Shown piece after piece: positions 6,948-14,326 of a DNA stretch of 26,587 nt (position 1 is the first letter of the stretch; each line of letters opens with the position of its first letter). The translations under genes and the position numbers were made by a program. The stretch comes from DASPXK01 sp035637315 (GTDB lineage: Bacteria; Chloroflexota; UBA6077; JACCZL01). Location: NCBI GenBank assembly GCA_035637315.1, contig DASPXK010000158.1, positions 1-26,587 on the forward strand. The letters are read 5' to 3'. The notes beneath the pieces are model-generated. The model did not search any database and was not told the DNA's origin. It saw nothing but the letters and a program-made list of their open reading frames with translations.

Positions 6948-7724
6948 CTACCAGGCGCCGCTGCGAACCGACCCGAGCCGCTGGGCTCGCTGTACCACCG
7001 CCGCGTGGGCGCGCTCCTCGAGCGTGTCGTCGAGCGGCTGCAGCGTCAGGTCAGGACCGTAGCGGCGGCGAAAGGCTCGGTCGATCAGGTGGTCGGCAAA
7101 CCAGGGATTCTTTGGCAGCAGCGAGCCGTGCATGTAGCAGCCGTACGCGTCGCGGTAGACGGCACCTTCGGTCCCGTCCTCGCCGTTGTTGCCGCCCCCG
7201 CTCAGGACTCGTCCCAGCGGTCGACAGCGGGGCCCCAGGTAGGTTCGTCCGCTGTGGTTCTCGAAGCCGACCAGGGTCAAGGGCCGACCGCCGAGGTCGC
7301 TCTGGACCACGATGTTGCCGATGCTGCGACGGCTGCCCGGGACCGAGCGGGCATCGAAAACCCCCACCCCCGCCAGCTCTTGGCCGTCGAAGGTCGTGTA
7401 GGTGTGGCCCAGCAGTTGGTATCCGCCGCACACGGCCAACACCACAGCCCCCGCCTCGACAGCATCCCGAACTGCAGCGCCCTTGTGGGTCACGAAGTCG
7501 GGCGAGATCACGGCTTGTTCACGGTCCTGTCCGCCCCCAAAGAAGACGAGATCACATTCCTCGGAGTTCAGACGGTCGCCGAGGCTAACCGGTTGCACGC
7601 ACAGCTCGATTCCGCGCCACGCGCAGCGGCGCTGAAGGGCGATGATGTTGCCTCGGTCGCCGTACACGTTCATCAGATCGGGGTACAGGTGGACGAGCGT
7701 GAGCTGGAGCGAGCTGTCAGCCAT
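6948..7724 (-). CDS. gatD: Lipid II isoglutaminyl synthase, glutaminase subunit GatD
   Basis: 258 residues of the CobB/CobQ-like class I glutamine amidotransferase family. GatD releases ammonia from glutamine and passes it to MurT, which amidates the alpha-carboxyl of D-glutamate in lipid II. Visible: HLYPDLMNVYGDRGN at the N-terminus, the nucleophile C99 in AVCGGYQLLG, the ENHSGRTYLG segment around 155-164, and the catalytic histidine H199 in YGCYMHGSLLPKNP. It follows murT after an 88-nt gap and precedes murJ by 6 nt. The first residues (MADSS) and the start codon lie within a CTGATNG-type heptamer repeat, and no canonical Shine-Dalgarno sequence is present, so the repeat appears to have supplied the start. 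Confidence 0.94.
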   Translation of the reverse strand: MADSSLQLTLVHLYPDLMNVYGDRGNIIALQRRCAWRGIELCVQPVSLGDRLNSEECDLVFFGGGQDREQAVISPDFVTHKGAAVRDAVEAGAVVLAVCGGYQLLGHTYTTFDGQELAGVGVFDARSVPGSRRSIGNIVVQSDLGGRPLTLVGFENHSGRTYLGPRCRPLGRVLSGGGNNGEDGTEGAVYRDAYGCYMHGSLLPKNPWFADHLIDRAFRRRYGPDLTLQPLDDTLEERAHAAVVQRAQRLGSVRSGAW

Positions 7725-7805
7725 CAGCTATCAGCCGTCAGAGGGCGAACGAGCGCGGCAAGCCCGATCAGTGTGGGCTGATCGCCGACTGCTGAAGGCT
7801 GCAAG
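7714..7805. repeat. Heptamer-phased inverted repeat, CTGANNG family, copy 1 (murT-gatD gap)
   Basis: The left arm (7714-7741) is four 7-nt units of form CNNTCAG, which is CTGANNG on the minus strand; the right arm (7778-7805) is four units in the opposite orientation, the first three close to CTGATCG, CCGACTG, CTGAAGG and the last degenerate. The spacer is 36 nt. The element fills most of the gap between the murT stop and the gatD start and runs into gatD, providing its ATG at 7724. Positions 7712-7742 match 12692-12722 at 29 of 31 bases. Confidence 0.8.
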
Positions 7806-7812
7806 CTCGCCA

Positions 7813-9198
7813 TTAGTCTTGCCAGAAGCCTCCGACGCGGCCGTTGCGCCGCAAGAGCTCGCGCACTTCGAGCATTGCCGTGTAGGTTGGTAGGACGTAC
7901 ACGGTCTCCTCGGGCCCAGCCCTGGCGAGCGCTGCCTCGAGGGCGCGCCCCGGATCTGGCTCGACGACGATCCTGTCCGTCGGCACCAGCGCATACTTGA
8001 GGCGCACAGCCATGTCCTCGGCGCGTGTGCCTGAGCAGACGGCCGTTTCGGCCGTGGCTGCCAGGCGCTCGAAGTCGACATCCCACAGCCAGGAGATGTC
8101 TGTCCCATCGGCGAAGTGATCGTTGATCAAGATGAGCAGCGTTCGCGATCGGCCCGGCTCGACGAGTGTCCGCAGGACCTCGTTGAAACCAACCGGGTTC
8201 TTGACCAGCGCGAGGAACAGCTCACGTCCGCCGACTTTTATTCGCTCGAGCCTCCCAAACGCGGCCGTAAAGCTCTCGATCCCAGCCTTGATGGTCATCA
8301 GATCGATGCCCAGGGCCAGGCATGCCGCCGTCGCGGCTAGGACGTTGTAGGTGTTGTAAAGGCCCGGCAAGCTGAGATGAACGACCAGCTCGCCGCTGGG
8401 CGTGCGCGCTCGAAGCTCGGTGCCGCGGTCGCCGAGCAGCTTGACGTCTATGGCCTCGACCTGCGCTCGCGGGCGACTGAGGCCGCAGCTGGGGCAGCTG
8501 TAGTGACCGAGGTGGCCGTAGAAGGCGACCTCGTATTCGTACGCCGCGCCGCAGCTCCCGCACAGCCGCGCGTCCGAAGCGTGGGGCACTTCGGCCGTTC
8601 CGACCCGGGCGTCGCCAACGCCGAAATAGACTGTCTGGGAGCGACCTTTGCCCAGCCTGGCCACGAGCGGGTCGTCGGAGTTCAGGATCAGCGCGGCATC
8701 CGCGGGCAAGTCCGCGAGCGCCCGCTCCCACACGCTGGCCACGAAGTGGACCTCCCCATACCGGTCGAGCTGGTCCCGAAAGATATTGGTCAACAGGATG
8801 GCGCGCGGCCTTACTTCTGCAAGCGCGGCCGGCAGCGTTGCCTCGTCCACCTCGAACAGGCCCACGTCGGCCTGCGGCCAACCACGGAGATCGGTCTGCT
8901 GGACGACGGCCGTGACGAGTCCGGAGACCAGGTTGGCGCCGGCTCGGTTGTGCATCGGCCGCAGGCCTGCCCCACGCATGACATGGGAGATCAGGCGGGC
9001 GGTTGTCGTCTTCCCATTCGTGCCTGAGACGAGCACAGTTCCAAAGGAGAGACGCCTGGTGACGGTGGTCAGGGCCGTCGGATCGATGCGTGGAACGACG
9101 TGGCCGGCAATGACGGTGCCGCCGCCGCGGCCGAGGCGGCGGCTCAGGTCCGCAGCGACTCGGCCAGCGAGCAAGGCGGCGCTGAGACGCGCTCCCAT
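7813..9198 (-). CDS. murT: Lipid II isoglutaminyl synthase, catalytic subunit MurT
   Basis: 461 residues, a Mur-ligase-fold enzyme that uses ATP and GatD-derived ammonia to amidate the D-Glu of lipid II at the inner face of the membrane. Seen: the ATP loop SGTNGKTTT (58-66), the Mur-ligase segment LFEVDEATLP (114-123), TNIFRDQLDRYGE (137-149), a MurT-specific four-cysteine ribbon (C213, C216, C235, C238), and a C-terminal KNPVGFNEVL plus DGTDISWLWDVDFE region. The start is the ATG at 9198, with TGAGGT close upstream; a 22-codon longer frame would run through an 18-bp hairpin and is not family-like. It is downstream of the greA-like gene and upstream of gatD and murJ on the same strand. Confidence 0.94.
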   Translation of the reverse strand: MGARLSAALLAGRVAADLSRRLGRGGGTVIAGHVVPRIDPTALTTVTRRLSFGTVLVSGTNGKTTTARLISHVMRGAGLRPMHNRAGANLVSGLVTAVVQQTDLRGWPQADVGLFEVDEATLPAALAEVRPRAILLTNIFRDQLDRYGEVHFVASVWERALADLPADAALILNSDDPLVARLGKGRSQTVYFGVGDARVGTAEVPHASDARLCGSCGAAYEYEVAFYGHLGHYSCPSCGLSRPRAQVEAIDVKLLGDRGTELRARTPSGELVVHLSLPGLYNTYNVLAATAACLALGIDLMTIKAGIESFTAAFGRLERIKVGGRELFLALVKNPVGFNEVLRTLVEPGRSRTLLILINDHFADGTDISWLWDVDFERLAATAETAVCSGTRAEDMAVRLKYALVPTDRIVVEPDPGRALEAALARAGPEETVYVLPTYTAMLEVRELLRRNGRVGGFWQD

Positions 9199-9215
9199 CC
9201 AGACCTCACGACAGG

Positions 9216-9273
9216 ACCGCGAGCGTGAGGGAGGGCACGCGGCCAACGGCGTCCGCTCCCTCACGCTCGCGGT
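9216..9273. repeat. 18-bp perfect hairpin between the greA-like gene and murT
   Basis: Arms 9216-9233 and 9256-9273 are perfect reverse complements, separated by a 22-nt loop. On the transcribed (minus) strand the hairpin begins 6 nt after the greA-like stop codon and ends 17 nt before the murT ATG, just upstream of its ribosome site. No T-run follows, so it is not a classical terminator. It may be an attenuating or mRNA-processing stem, or another repeat lodged at a gene boundary. Confidence 0.7.
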
Positions 9274-9279
9274 ACCGAC

Positions 9280-10074
9280 TCATTCGATTCTTTCGATTCG
9301 ATAGCGAATCACGCCCGCCGGCACTTGAACCTCGACCGTCTCTCCAACTTTCCGATCCGCCAGCGCCTGGCCGACGGGTGACTGGATCGAGATCCGCCCA
9401 CTACGTCGGTCGACCTCGCCTGGCCCGACGAGCGTGTAGCTGACCTCCTCGCCTTCGGCCAGATCACGAACGACGACCCTCGTCCCAAGGCCAGCCCGCT
9501 CGCCGCTCGCTCCGCCGACGATCTTCGCGGCCGTGAGCGTCTCCCTGATCTCGTTGATTCGGCGCTGGATTTCCGCTAGATGCTGCTTGGCAGCGTCGTA
9601 GGGGGCGTTCTCGCGAAAGTCCTTGTCAGCATAGGCCCGTTCCACGTCGGCGGTGATGCGTGGACGCTCTTCTGACTCGAGGCGTTGCAGCTCGGCCTGG
9701 AGTTGGTCGTGGCCCGCCTGCGTGACCTCGATCGTGGGCGCGTCGACTCGACTACCCAGATCAACCCGCTCGGCCGCTGTCTTGCGTCGAACTCGAACGT
9801 GGACGGCCAGGGCGATGTCCAGTAGCTTTTTGCTGCGCGCGTCCGATAGGAATTGGCGCAGCGGCTCCAGCCTGGAGGCCGGATCGACGCCCGCGGACGT
9901 CAACTGCTCCTGATACCGCTCGAGTTGAATCGGATCGAGCTCGCGGAGCCGCCGATCTGGCCCGAACCAGCGCACGAAACGTTGGAGCTCGGGCGCGACC
10001 ATCGGGCGCTCTTCGGGCTTGAGGGCCGCGATGTAATTTCGAGTCGCTTCACCGACCGTCAGATCGCTCGGCAT
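9280..10074 (-). CDS. GreA/GreB-family protein with an extra N-terminal domain
   Basis: 264 residues, against about 158 in ordinary GreA. Residues 113-264 are a Gre factor: a coiled-coil finger with the tip KDFRENAPYDAA, where D152 and E155 match the acidic pair that positions Mg2+ in RNA polymerase during transcript cleavage, then the GreA C-terminal FKBP-like domain ending IRYRIERIE. Residues 1-110 are helical; LTVGEATRNYIAAL with RFVRWFG and LRELDPIQLERYQEQL resembles the core-binding (SAM-like) N-terminal domain of tyrosine recombinases. The start is the ATG at 10074 with AGGGAG about 8 nt upstream. The extra domain may bind DNA or polymerase; that is inference. It heads the envelope gene run. 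Confidence 0.82.
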   Translation of the reverse strand: MPSDLTVGEATRNYIAALKPEERPMVAPELQRFVRWFGPDRRLRELDPIQLERYQEQLTSAGVDPASRLEPLRQFLSDARSKKLLDIALAVHVRVRRKTAAERVDLGSRVDAPTIEVTQAGHDQLQAELQRLESEERPRITADVERAYADKDFRENAPYDAAKQHLAEIQRRINEIRETLTAAKIVGGASGERAGLGTRVVVRDLAEGEEVSYTLVGPGEVDRRSGRISIQSPVGQALADRKVGETVEVQVPAGVIRYRIERIE

Positions 10075-10172
10075 CTTGCGGCTCCCTTGGATCGAGAATC
10101 GGTTCCTCGGCACGCTCGAAACAGGCGCCTGGCGGGTACCCTCACAGGCGGCCGATGTCACGGCGACTTGGA

Positions 10173-10178
10173 ATTATA
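10173..10178 (-). promoter_or_regulatory. Candidate -10 box for the greA-like gene
   Basis: On the minus strand 10178-10173 reads TATAAT, a perfect sigma-70 -10 box, about 95 nt upstream of the greA-like ATG in the intergenic region divergent from rsmG. No good -35 hexamer is seen 16-18 nt upstream, so the call rests on the -10 box alone. Confidence 0.4.
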
Positions 10179-10266
10179 CCGATGGGTGGACTGGGGCTCC
10201 TGCGGCCATGGAGCCGGTATCCTGCTGTAGGCGGCGGCGCACGCCTCGTCCGGGCCCGGGAGAACT

Positions 10267-11016
10267 ATGGGTCTCGACATCTTGAGACGCGGCGCGGATG
10301 AGGCCGGGATCGAGTTGAGCGCGGCTCAGCTCGAGCAGTTCACCATCTTCGCCGCGGAGCTCACGGCCTGGAACCGCCGGGTGAACCTGACGCGAGTGGT
10401 CGATTGGGACCAGATTCAGGTCAGGCATTTGCTGGACTCATTGAGCTGTGCGCTGCCGATCATGCCTGAGCTCGCGACTGGGCCAACCTGGACATGCATC
10501 GACGTCGGTTCCGGAGCTGGCTTCCCAGGCTTGCCGCTCGCCATCGCCTATCCGTCGCTGGCGATGGTGCTCCTCGAGGCGACGCGCAAGAGAGCGACTT
10601 TTCTGGCGCACGTCGTGGCGACACTCAGCCTGGCGCGAGTGAGCGTCGTGAACGCCAGGGCCGAGCACCTCGCTCGGCAAGACGCGCACCGCGACCGTTA
10701 CGACCTGGCCCTCGCGCGCGCCCTGGCGCCACTGCCAGTGGCCTTAGAGCTATGCCTGCCCTTCGTTCGACCGGGTGGTCGGCTCATCCTGCCGCGCGGC
10801 AGCGATCTGAAGGCGCAGCTAGAGTCCGGCCGTGCGGCGGCGGGAGAACTGGGCGCTAGGCTCAGGCCGGCCTGGCCGGTCGAGCTCCGGGGCGTGCCGG
10901 CCTACCGGGCGCTCGTCGTGGCCGAGAAGGTAGCGCCGACCAGCCTGCGATACCCGCGGCGAACTGGCGTCGCGGCCAAGCGACCGCTCGGCTGCCCAAA
11001 AGCCCCCCTTGCGTAA
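10267..11016 (+). CDS. rsmG: 16S rRNA (guanine-527-N7)-methyltransferase RsmG
   Basis: 249 residues of the RsmG (GidB) family, which methylates N7 of G527 in the 530 loop of 16S rRNA using S-adenosylmethionine. The N-terminal part has WNRRVNLTRV (35-44) and HLLDS (54-58), then the SAM-binding loop IDVGSGAGFPGLPLAI (78-93) and the family segment LLEATRKRATFL (102-113). The C-terminus ends with TSLRYPRRTGVAAKRPL, a typical RsmG tail. The ATG at 10267 has GGGAGA 5 nt upstream. It is divergent from the greA-like gene. Loss of this enzyme is known to give low-level streptomycin resistance in several bacteria. Nothing unusual is seen. Confidence 0.95.
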   Translation: MGLDILRRGADEAGIELSAAQLEQFTIFAAELTAWNRRVNLTRVVDWDQIQVRHLLDSLSCALPIMPELATGPTWTCIDVGSGAGFPGLPLAIAYPSLAMVLLEATRKRATFLAHVVATLSLARVSVVNARAEHLARQDAHRDRYDLALARALAPLPVALELCLPFVRPGGRLILPRGSDLKAQLESGRAAAGELGARLRPAWPVELRGVPAYRALVVAEKVAPTSLRYPRRTGVAAKRPLGCPKAPLA

Positions 11017-11037
11017 CCGCGAAACCTGCTGTATAGT
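11009..11037 (+). promoter_or_regulatory. Sigma-70-like promoter for the zinc-ribbon gene
   Basis: TTGCGT at 11009-11014 and TATAGT at 11032-11037 are separated by exactly 17 nt. The -35 box overlaps the last codons of rsmG. Transcription would start near 11044, leaving a leader of roughly 110 nt before the GTG start at 11158. The leader holds a 7-bp inverted pair (GTTTAGA near 11050 and TCTAAAC near 11112). Confidence 0.6.
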
Positions 11038-11157
11038 GGCCCCGGCTCGGTTTAGATCCAGGCTTGAGCGCTGTTCTGAAGCTCGCGAACGTCTGCAAAG
11101 CCACCGGAGCTCTAAACAAGCCGCTACTACTTGGGGCACCCTGAGGAGGGTACTTGG

Positions 11158-11475
11158 GTGAGCTTTGCGGACAAGGTCCTCCGCTGTCGCGACTGCAGCG
11201 TGGATTTCACGTTCACCGCTGGCGAGCAGGAGTTCTACGCGCTCAAGGGTCTGATGAACGAGCCCGGGCGGTGCCCGGAGTGCCGCGCCGCGCGGCGCGC
11301 CCAGCGAGAGGGTGGGTACGACACCGGTTACTCGGCCTACGATCGCCCGCGGCGCGAGATGCACCCAGCCGTCTGCGCGCAGTGCGGCCAGGACACACAG
11401 GTACCTTTCCTGCCGCGTGGAGATCGTCCGGTCTACTGTAGCTCGTGCTTCGAGCAGGTACGAATCGGCCGCTAG
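11158..11475 (+). CDS. Small double zinc-ribbon protein
   Basis: 105 residues. The N-terminal half is the 'probable zinc-ribbon' family: SFADKVLRCRDCSVDFTFTA, then GEQEFYALKG and NEPGRCPECRAARR, giving one C-x2-C pair at each end. The C-terminal half has a second ribbon, CAQCGQDTQVPFLPRGDRPVYCSSC. A basic Arg/Tyr/Gly-rich linker joins them. The combination is common in Chloroflexota and relatives; the function is unknown, with nucleic-acid binding the usual guess. The start is the GTG at 11158, since GAGGAGG lies about 9 nt upstream; a TTG start nine codons earlier would put that ribosome site inside the gene. It has its own promoter. Its TAG stop shares the palindrome CTAG with the converging gene. 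Confidence 0.85.
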   Translation: MSFADKVLRCRDCSVDFTFTAGEQEFYALKGLMNEPGRCPECRAARRAQREGGYDTGYSAYDRPRREMHPAVCAQCGQDTQVPFLPRGDRPVYCSSCFEQVRIGR

Positions 11476-12704
11476 TCCAGCCTCAGGTCGGCTGACAACT
11501 CGCGCAGAAAGCCCTCCACGTCCATCACCAGACCGATCGTCTGAAAGCTGCCGCGGTCGGTCAGCTTCGTGACGACGGCAGGGCTGATGTCGACGCATAC
11601 CGTCGTGACCCGGGCGGGCAGCAGGTTTCCCGTCGCGATGCCGTGCAGCATCGACGATAGGATCATGACGAGGTCTACCCCATCTCTAACGACGGTTCGC
11701 ATCGCCTCCTGGGCGCGGACTACGTCGGTGATGACGTCGGGCAAGGGGCCGTCATCGCGGATCGACCCGGCCAGGACGTATTTGACACCCTGCCTGACGC
11801 AGGCGTACATGATGCCGCTCGTCAGGATGCCCTGTTCCACGGCGGCCGGGATGCTGCCCGCCTGACGGATCCGGTTCACAGCCCGCAAATGGTGCTCGTG
11901 TCCTCCCTCCAGCGGGACGCCCTCGGCCAGCGACACGCCCAGCGACGTCCCAAACAGGGCGCACTCGATGTCGTGAGTCGCGAGCCCGTTGCCGGCGAAC
12001 AGGCCGTGGACGTACCCCTCTTCGATCAGCCGGACCAGCCGACCGCGCATGCCGGTGTGGACCAGGACTGGGCCGGCCACAACGAGGGTGCGTCCCGCGC
12101 GGCGGCGGATCTCTTGAAGCTGCTCGGCGATCTCCTTGATGAGCAGGGATTTCGGCTTCTCGCTTGAGACCGAGCTACCCATGAACGCGAACACCTGCGG
12201 TTGCCGGCGTGGCCGCTCCAGGGGCAGCACGCGCACACCCAGGTGACCCACGACGACCTGGTCGCCTTTGTGGACCTCTGAGTGCGGCGTCGTTCGAGCA
12301 GAGCCCCGCGCGAAGTCCACGACGATAGCGCAGTCCATCTCCGGGTACTGGACCGCCACCCAATGGCCGTCGATCATCACCTGGGTGTCCAGGTTGGTCG
12401 TGGAGTAGAAGTCGTCCGGAAAGAGGCCGTCGGCCGGGGCCGCTTCGCAGCGCACTCGCTGAGCGGTGACGGTGGTGGCCCCGAGCCGCTGCGCGCGGTC
12501 TACCAGGACCTGGAGCAGCTCCCGGGTTGGGGCGGCGATCTGTATGCGGGCGTAGCTGGGATCGTCCTTGCGCCGTCCGACGTCGATCTGCTCGACGACG
12601 AACTCCCCGCCGCGGTCCATGACCTCGTCCATGACGGCCGGCAGGATCATCGAGTCGATGATGTGCCCGCGTAGCTCGATGATCTCGGAATAGCTCTCAG
12701 CCAT
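11472..12704 (-). CDS. TIGR00300 family protein (LOR/SDH domain, ornithine cyclodeaminase-like)
   Basis: 410 residues matching the TIGR00300 family along the whole length. The N-terminal LOR/SDH conserved region holds IELRGHIIDSMILP (9-22) and GRRKDDPSYARI (43-54); the nucleotide-binding C-terminal part includes VVAGPVLVHTGM (208-219), a GNGLATHDIECALFGTSLG stretch from about 238, and LEGGHEHHLRAVNRIR (265-280). Archaeal members and the C-terminal domain of cyanobacterial ArgZ/AgrE are linked to ornithine-to-proline conversion with NAD, so a role in arginine/ornithine breakdown is plausible, though no other arginine gene is nearby. The start codon and first residues (MAES) come from a heptamer repeat, as in gatD. 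The stop overlaps that of the zinc-ribbon gene. Confidence 0.82.
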   Translation of the reverse strand: MAESYSEIIELRGHIIDSMILPAVMDEVMDRGGEFVVEQIDVGRRKDDPSYARIQIAAPTRELLQVLVDRAQRLGATTVTAQRVRCEAAPADGLFPDDFYSTTNLDTQVMIDGHWVAVQYPEMDCAIVVDFARGSARTTPHSEVHKGDQVVVGHLGVRVLPLERPRRQPQVFAFMGSSVSSEKPKSLLIKEIAEQLQEIRRRAGRTLVVAGPVLVHTGMRGRLVRLIEEGYVHGLFAGNGLATHDIECALFGTSLGVSLAEGVPLEGGHEHHLRAVNRIRQAGSIPAAVEQGILTSGIMYACVRQGVKYVLAGSIRDDGPLPDVITDVVRAQEAMRTVVRDGVDLVMILSSMLHGIATGNLLPARVTTVCVDISPAVVTKLTDRGSFQTIGLVMDVEGFLRELSADLRLD

Positions 12705-12887
12705 CAGCTATCAGCCATCAGACCTGGGTCGCTAACGTCTCATGCGAGCCGGTAAAGAGCTTGTTCGGACTCTATTAGACGCGGCGCGGCCTTGTCAGAG
12801 CAACTGACAGCTGACCGCTGACGGCTGACAGCTGACGGCTGACTGCTGACTGCTGACTGCTGACTGCTGACTGCTGATCGCTGGCAG
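12694..12887. repeat. Heptamer-phased inverted repeat, CTGANNG family, copy 2 (nuoN to TIGR00300 gene)
   Basis: The left arm (12694-12721) is four units of CNNTCAG and includes the start codon of the TIGR00300 gene (12704). The right arm (12804-12887) is twelve uninterrupted 7-nt units of CTGACNG type in opposite orientation, ending exactly at the nuoN stop codon (CTA on plus at 12888-12890). The five units at 12839-12873 are identical CTGACTG. An 82-nt spacer between the arms shows no clear gene or promoter. It has the same arrangement as copy 1 but a longer right arm, suggesting slippage growth. Confidence 0.85.
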
Positions 12888-14321
12888 CTAGCGCGTGATG
12901 ACCAGCGCGGCCCCCCGGGCGGCCTCGATGAATGGGCTGGCGAATATGCCAATGGCCAGCACGCCCAGGGCCGCGGCGGCCAGTGAGACCGCCGGGGCCA
13001 GGCCGACCGAGACGGGCGAGTCGGTGGCCGGCTCGGCCAGGTACATCTGGCGGATCACTCGTGTGTAGTAATAGAGCGAGATCGCCGAGTTGATCACACC
13101 CCATGTGACCGTGGCGTACAGGCCCCGCTCGGCGGCAGCCCAGAACAAATACAGCTTGCTGAAGAACCCGGCCAGTGGCGGCAGGCCGGCCAGCGACAGC
13201 AGACAGAGGGCCAGGATGGCCGACAGGACCGGGGCGCGGCGGGCCAGGCCGGAGTACTGCTCGAGATCCTCACCCTCTACGTAGCGGGCCATGACAGTGA
13301 CAACCGCGAAAGCGCCGATGTTCGTAAAGGCGTACACCAGCAGGTAGAACAGCACGCTGGAGAGGCCGAAGGTGGTGGCCGCGGCCAGCCCCATCAACAT
13401 GTAGCCGACGTGCGCGATGCTCGAGTACGCCAGCATCCGCTTCAGGTTTCGCTGAAGCAGGGCAGCCAGATTTCCGACCGTCATCGTGAGCAAAGAGAGA
13501 AGGACGAACAGATCCATCCAGACCGGCTGGATCGCGCCGCCCAGCAGCGCGCCCTCGAAGATCCGGATCACCACGGCGAAGCCGGCCCCCTTCGAGGCGA
13601 CCGACAGATAGGCAGTGATCGGTGTCGGCGCGCCCTCATACACGTCTGGTGTCCACATCTGAAACGGGACGGCCGCGATCTTGAAGCCGAGCCCGGCTAT
13701 CACCATTGACATGGCGAGCAACGCGGCCGGTGAAGAGCTGGTGATCAGCACCTGGCTGATGGCGCGCAGATCGGTGCGGCCTGTCACGCCGTAGAAGAGC
13801 GCCATCCCGAAGAGCAGGACCGCCGACGACACGGCGCTCAACACGAAGAATTTCAGCCCCGCCTCGCCAGAGCGAAGCTCACGCTTTGACCAGCTGGCCA
13901 GCAACGCTAGCGACAGGCTCGAGGTCTCGAGCGAAAGGTAGATGCTCATCAGCTCATTGGTGGAGGCCATGAGCATCAGGGCGGCGGTGCAGAAGAGGAT
14001 CAGGCCATAGAACTCGGCCGTGAATTCGCCGTGCTCGGTGAACGTCTCCGAGGCTAGCACGACGAGGGCGGCCGCGAGCAGGAAGAGTAGTTTGAAGAAC
14101 ACCGACACGTTGTCGATTATCAGCATGCCGAAGAAGCTGGTAGTGTTCGTGCCGAGCAGCGCAAACGAGGCGAGCGCTGCCCCCGCGATGCCTAGCAGAG
14201 AAAGCGCCAGCAGCGGCCGCCGGCTGGCGCTGGATGGCATCGCCAGATCCACGATCAGCACCACACAGGCCCATATGGCCAGGAGGATCTCGGGCGTTAG
14301 GAGCCAGACGTCCACATTCAT
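12888..14321 (-). CDS. nuoN: NADH-quinone oxidoreductase subunit N
   Basis: 477 residues of the antiporter-like Mrp-type membrane subunits of complex I, one of three proton-pumping modules in the membrane arm. Key charged residues are in place: a glutamate in YLSLETSSLSLALLASW (E132) on helix 5 and the lysine in GFKIAAVPFQMWTPDVY (K214) on the broken helix 7. About 14 helices are expected. The start is the ATG at 14321 (MNVDVWLLTPEILLA); an upstream in-frame start would read through a palindromic repeat. No ribosome site is evident, since the repeat occupies the usual place. It is the last nuo gene, and its stop codon abuts a heptamer array. Confidence 0.95.
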   Translation of the reverse strand: MNVDVWLLTPEILLAIWACVVLIVDLAMPSSASRRPLLALSLLGIAGAALASFALLGTNTTSFFGMLIIDNVSVFFKLLFLLAAALVVLASETFTEHGEFTAEFYGLILFCTAALMLMASTNELMSIYLSLETSSLSLALLASWSKRELRSGEAGLKFFVLSAVSSAVLLFGMALFYGVTGRTDLRAISQVLITSSSPAALLAMSMVIAGLGFKIAAVPFQMWTPDVYEGAPTPITAYLSVASKGAGFAVVIRIFEGALLGGAIQPVWMDLFVLLSLLTMTVGNLAALLQRNLKRMLAYSSIAHVGYMLMGLAAATTFGLSSVLFYLLVYAFTNIGAFAVVTVMARYVEGEDLEQYSGLARRAPVLSAILALCLLSLAGLPPLAGFFSKLYLFWAAAERGLYATVTWGVINSAISLYYYTRVIRQMYLAEPATDSPVSVGLAPAVSLAAAALGVLAIGIFASPFIEAARGAALVITR

Positions 14322-14326
14322 TCGCT

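Noticed and set aside
6342..7781. 479-codon plus-strand frame across murJ and gatD
   Set aside because: It is antisense to two well-identified genes and rich in His, Gln and Arg, as expected of a shadow frame in GC-rich DNA.
9216..9273. Rho-independent terminator
   Set aside because: The stem is strong, but no T-run follows on either strand and a gene start lies immediately downstream.
12804..12887. CRISPR array
   Set aside because: The units are 7 nt with no spacers; it is a simple tandem repeat forming one arm of an inverted element.
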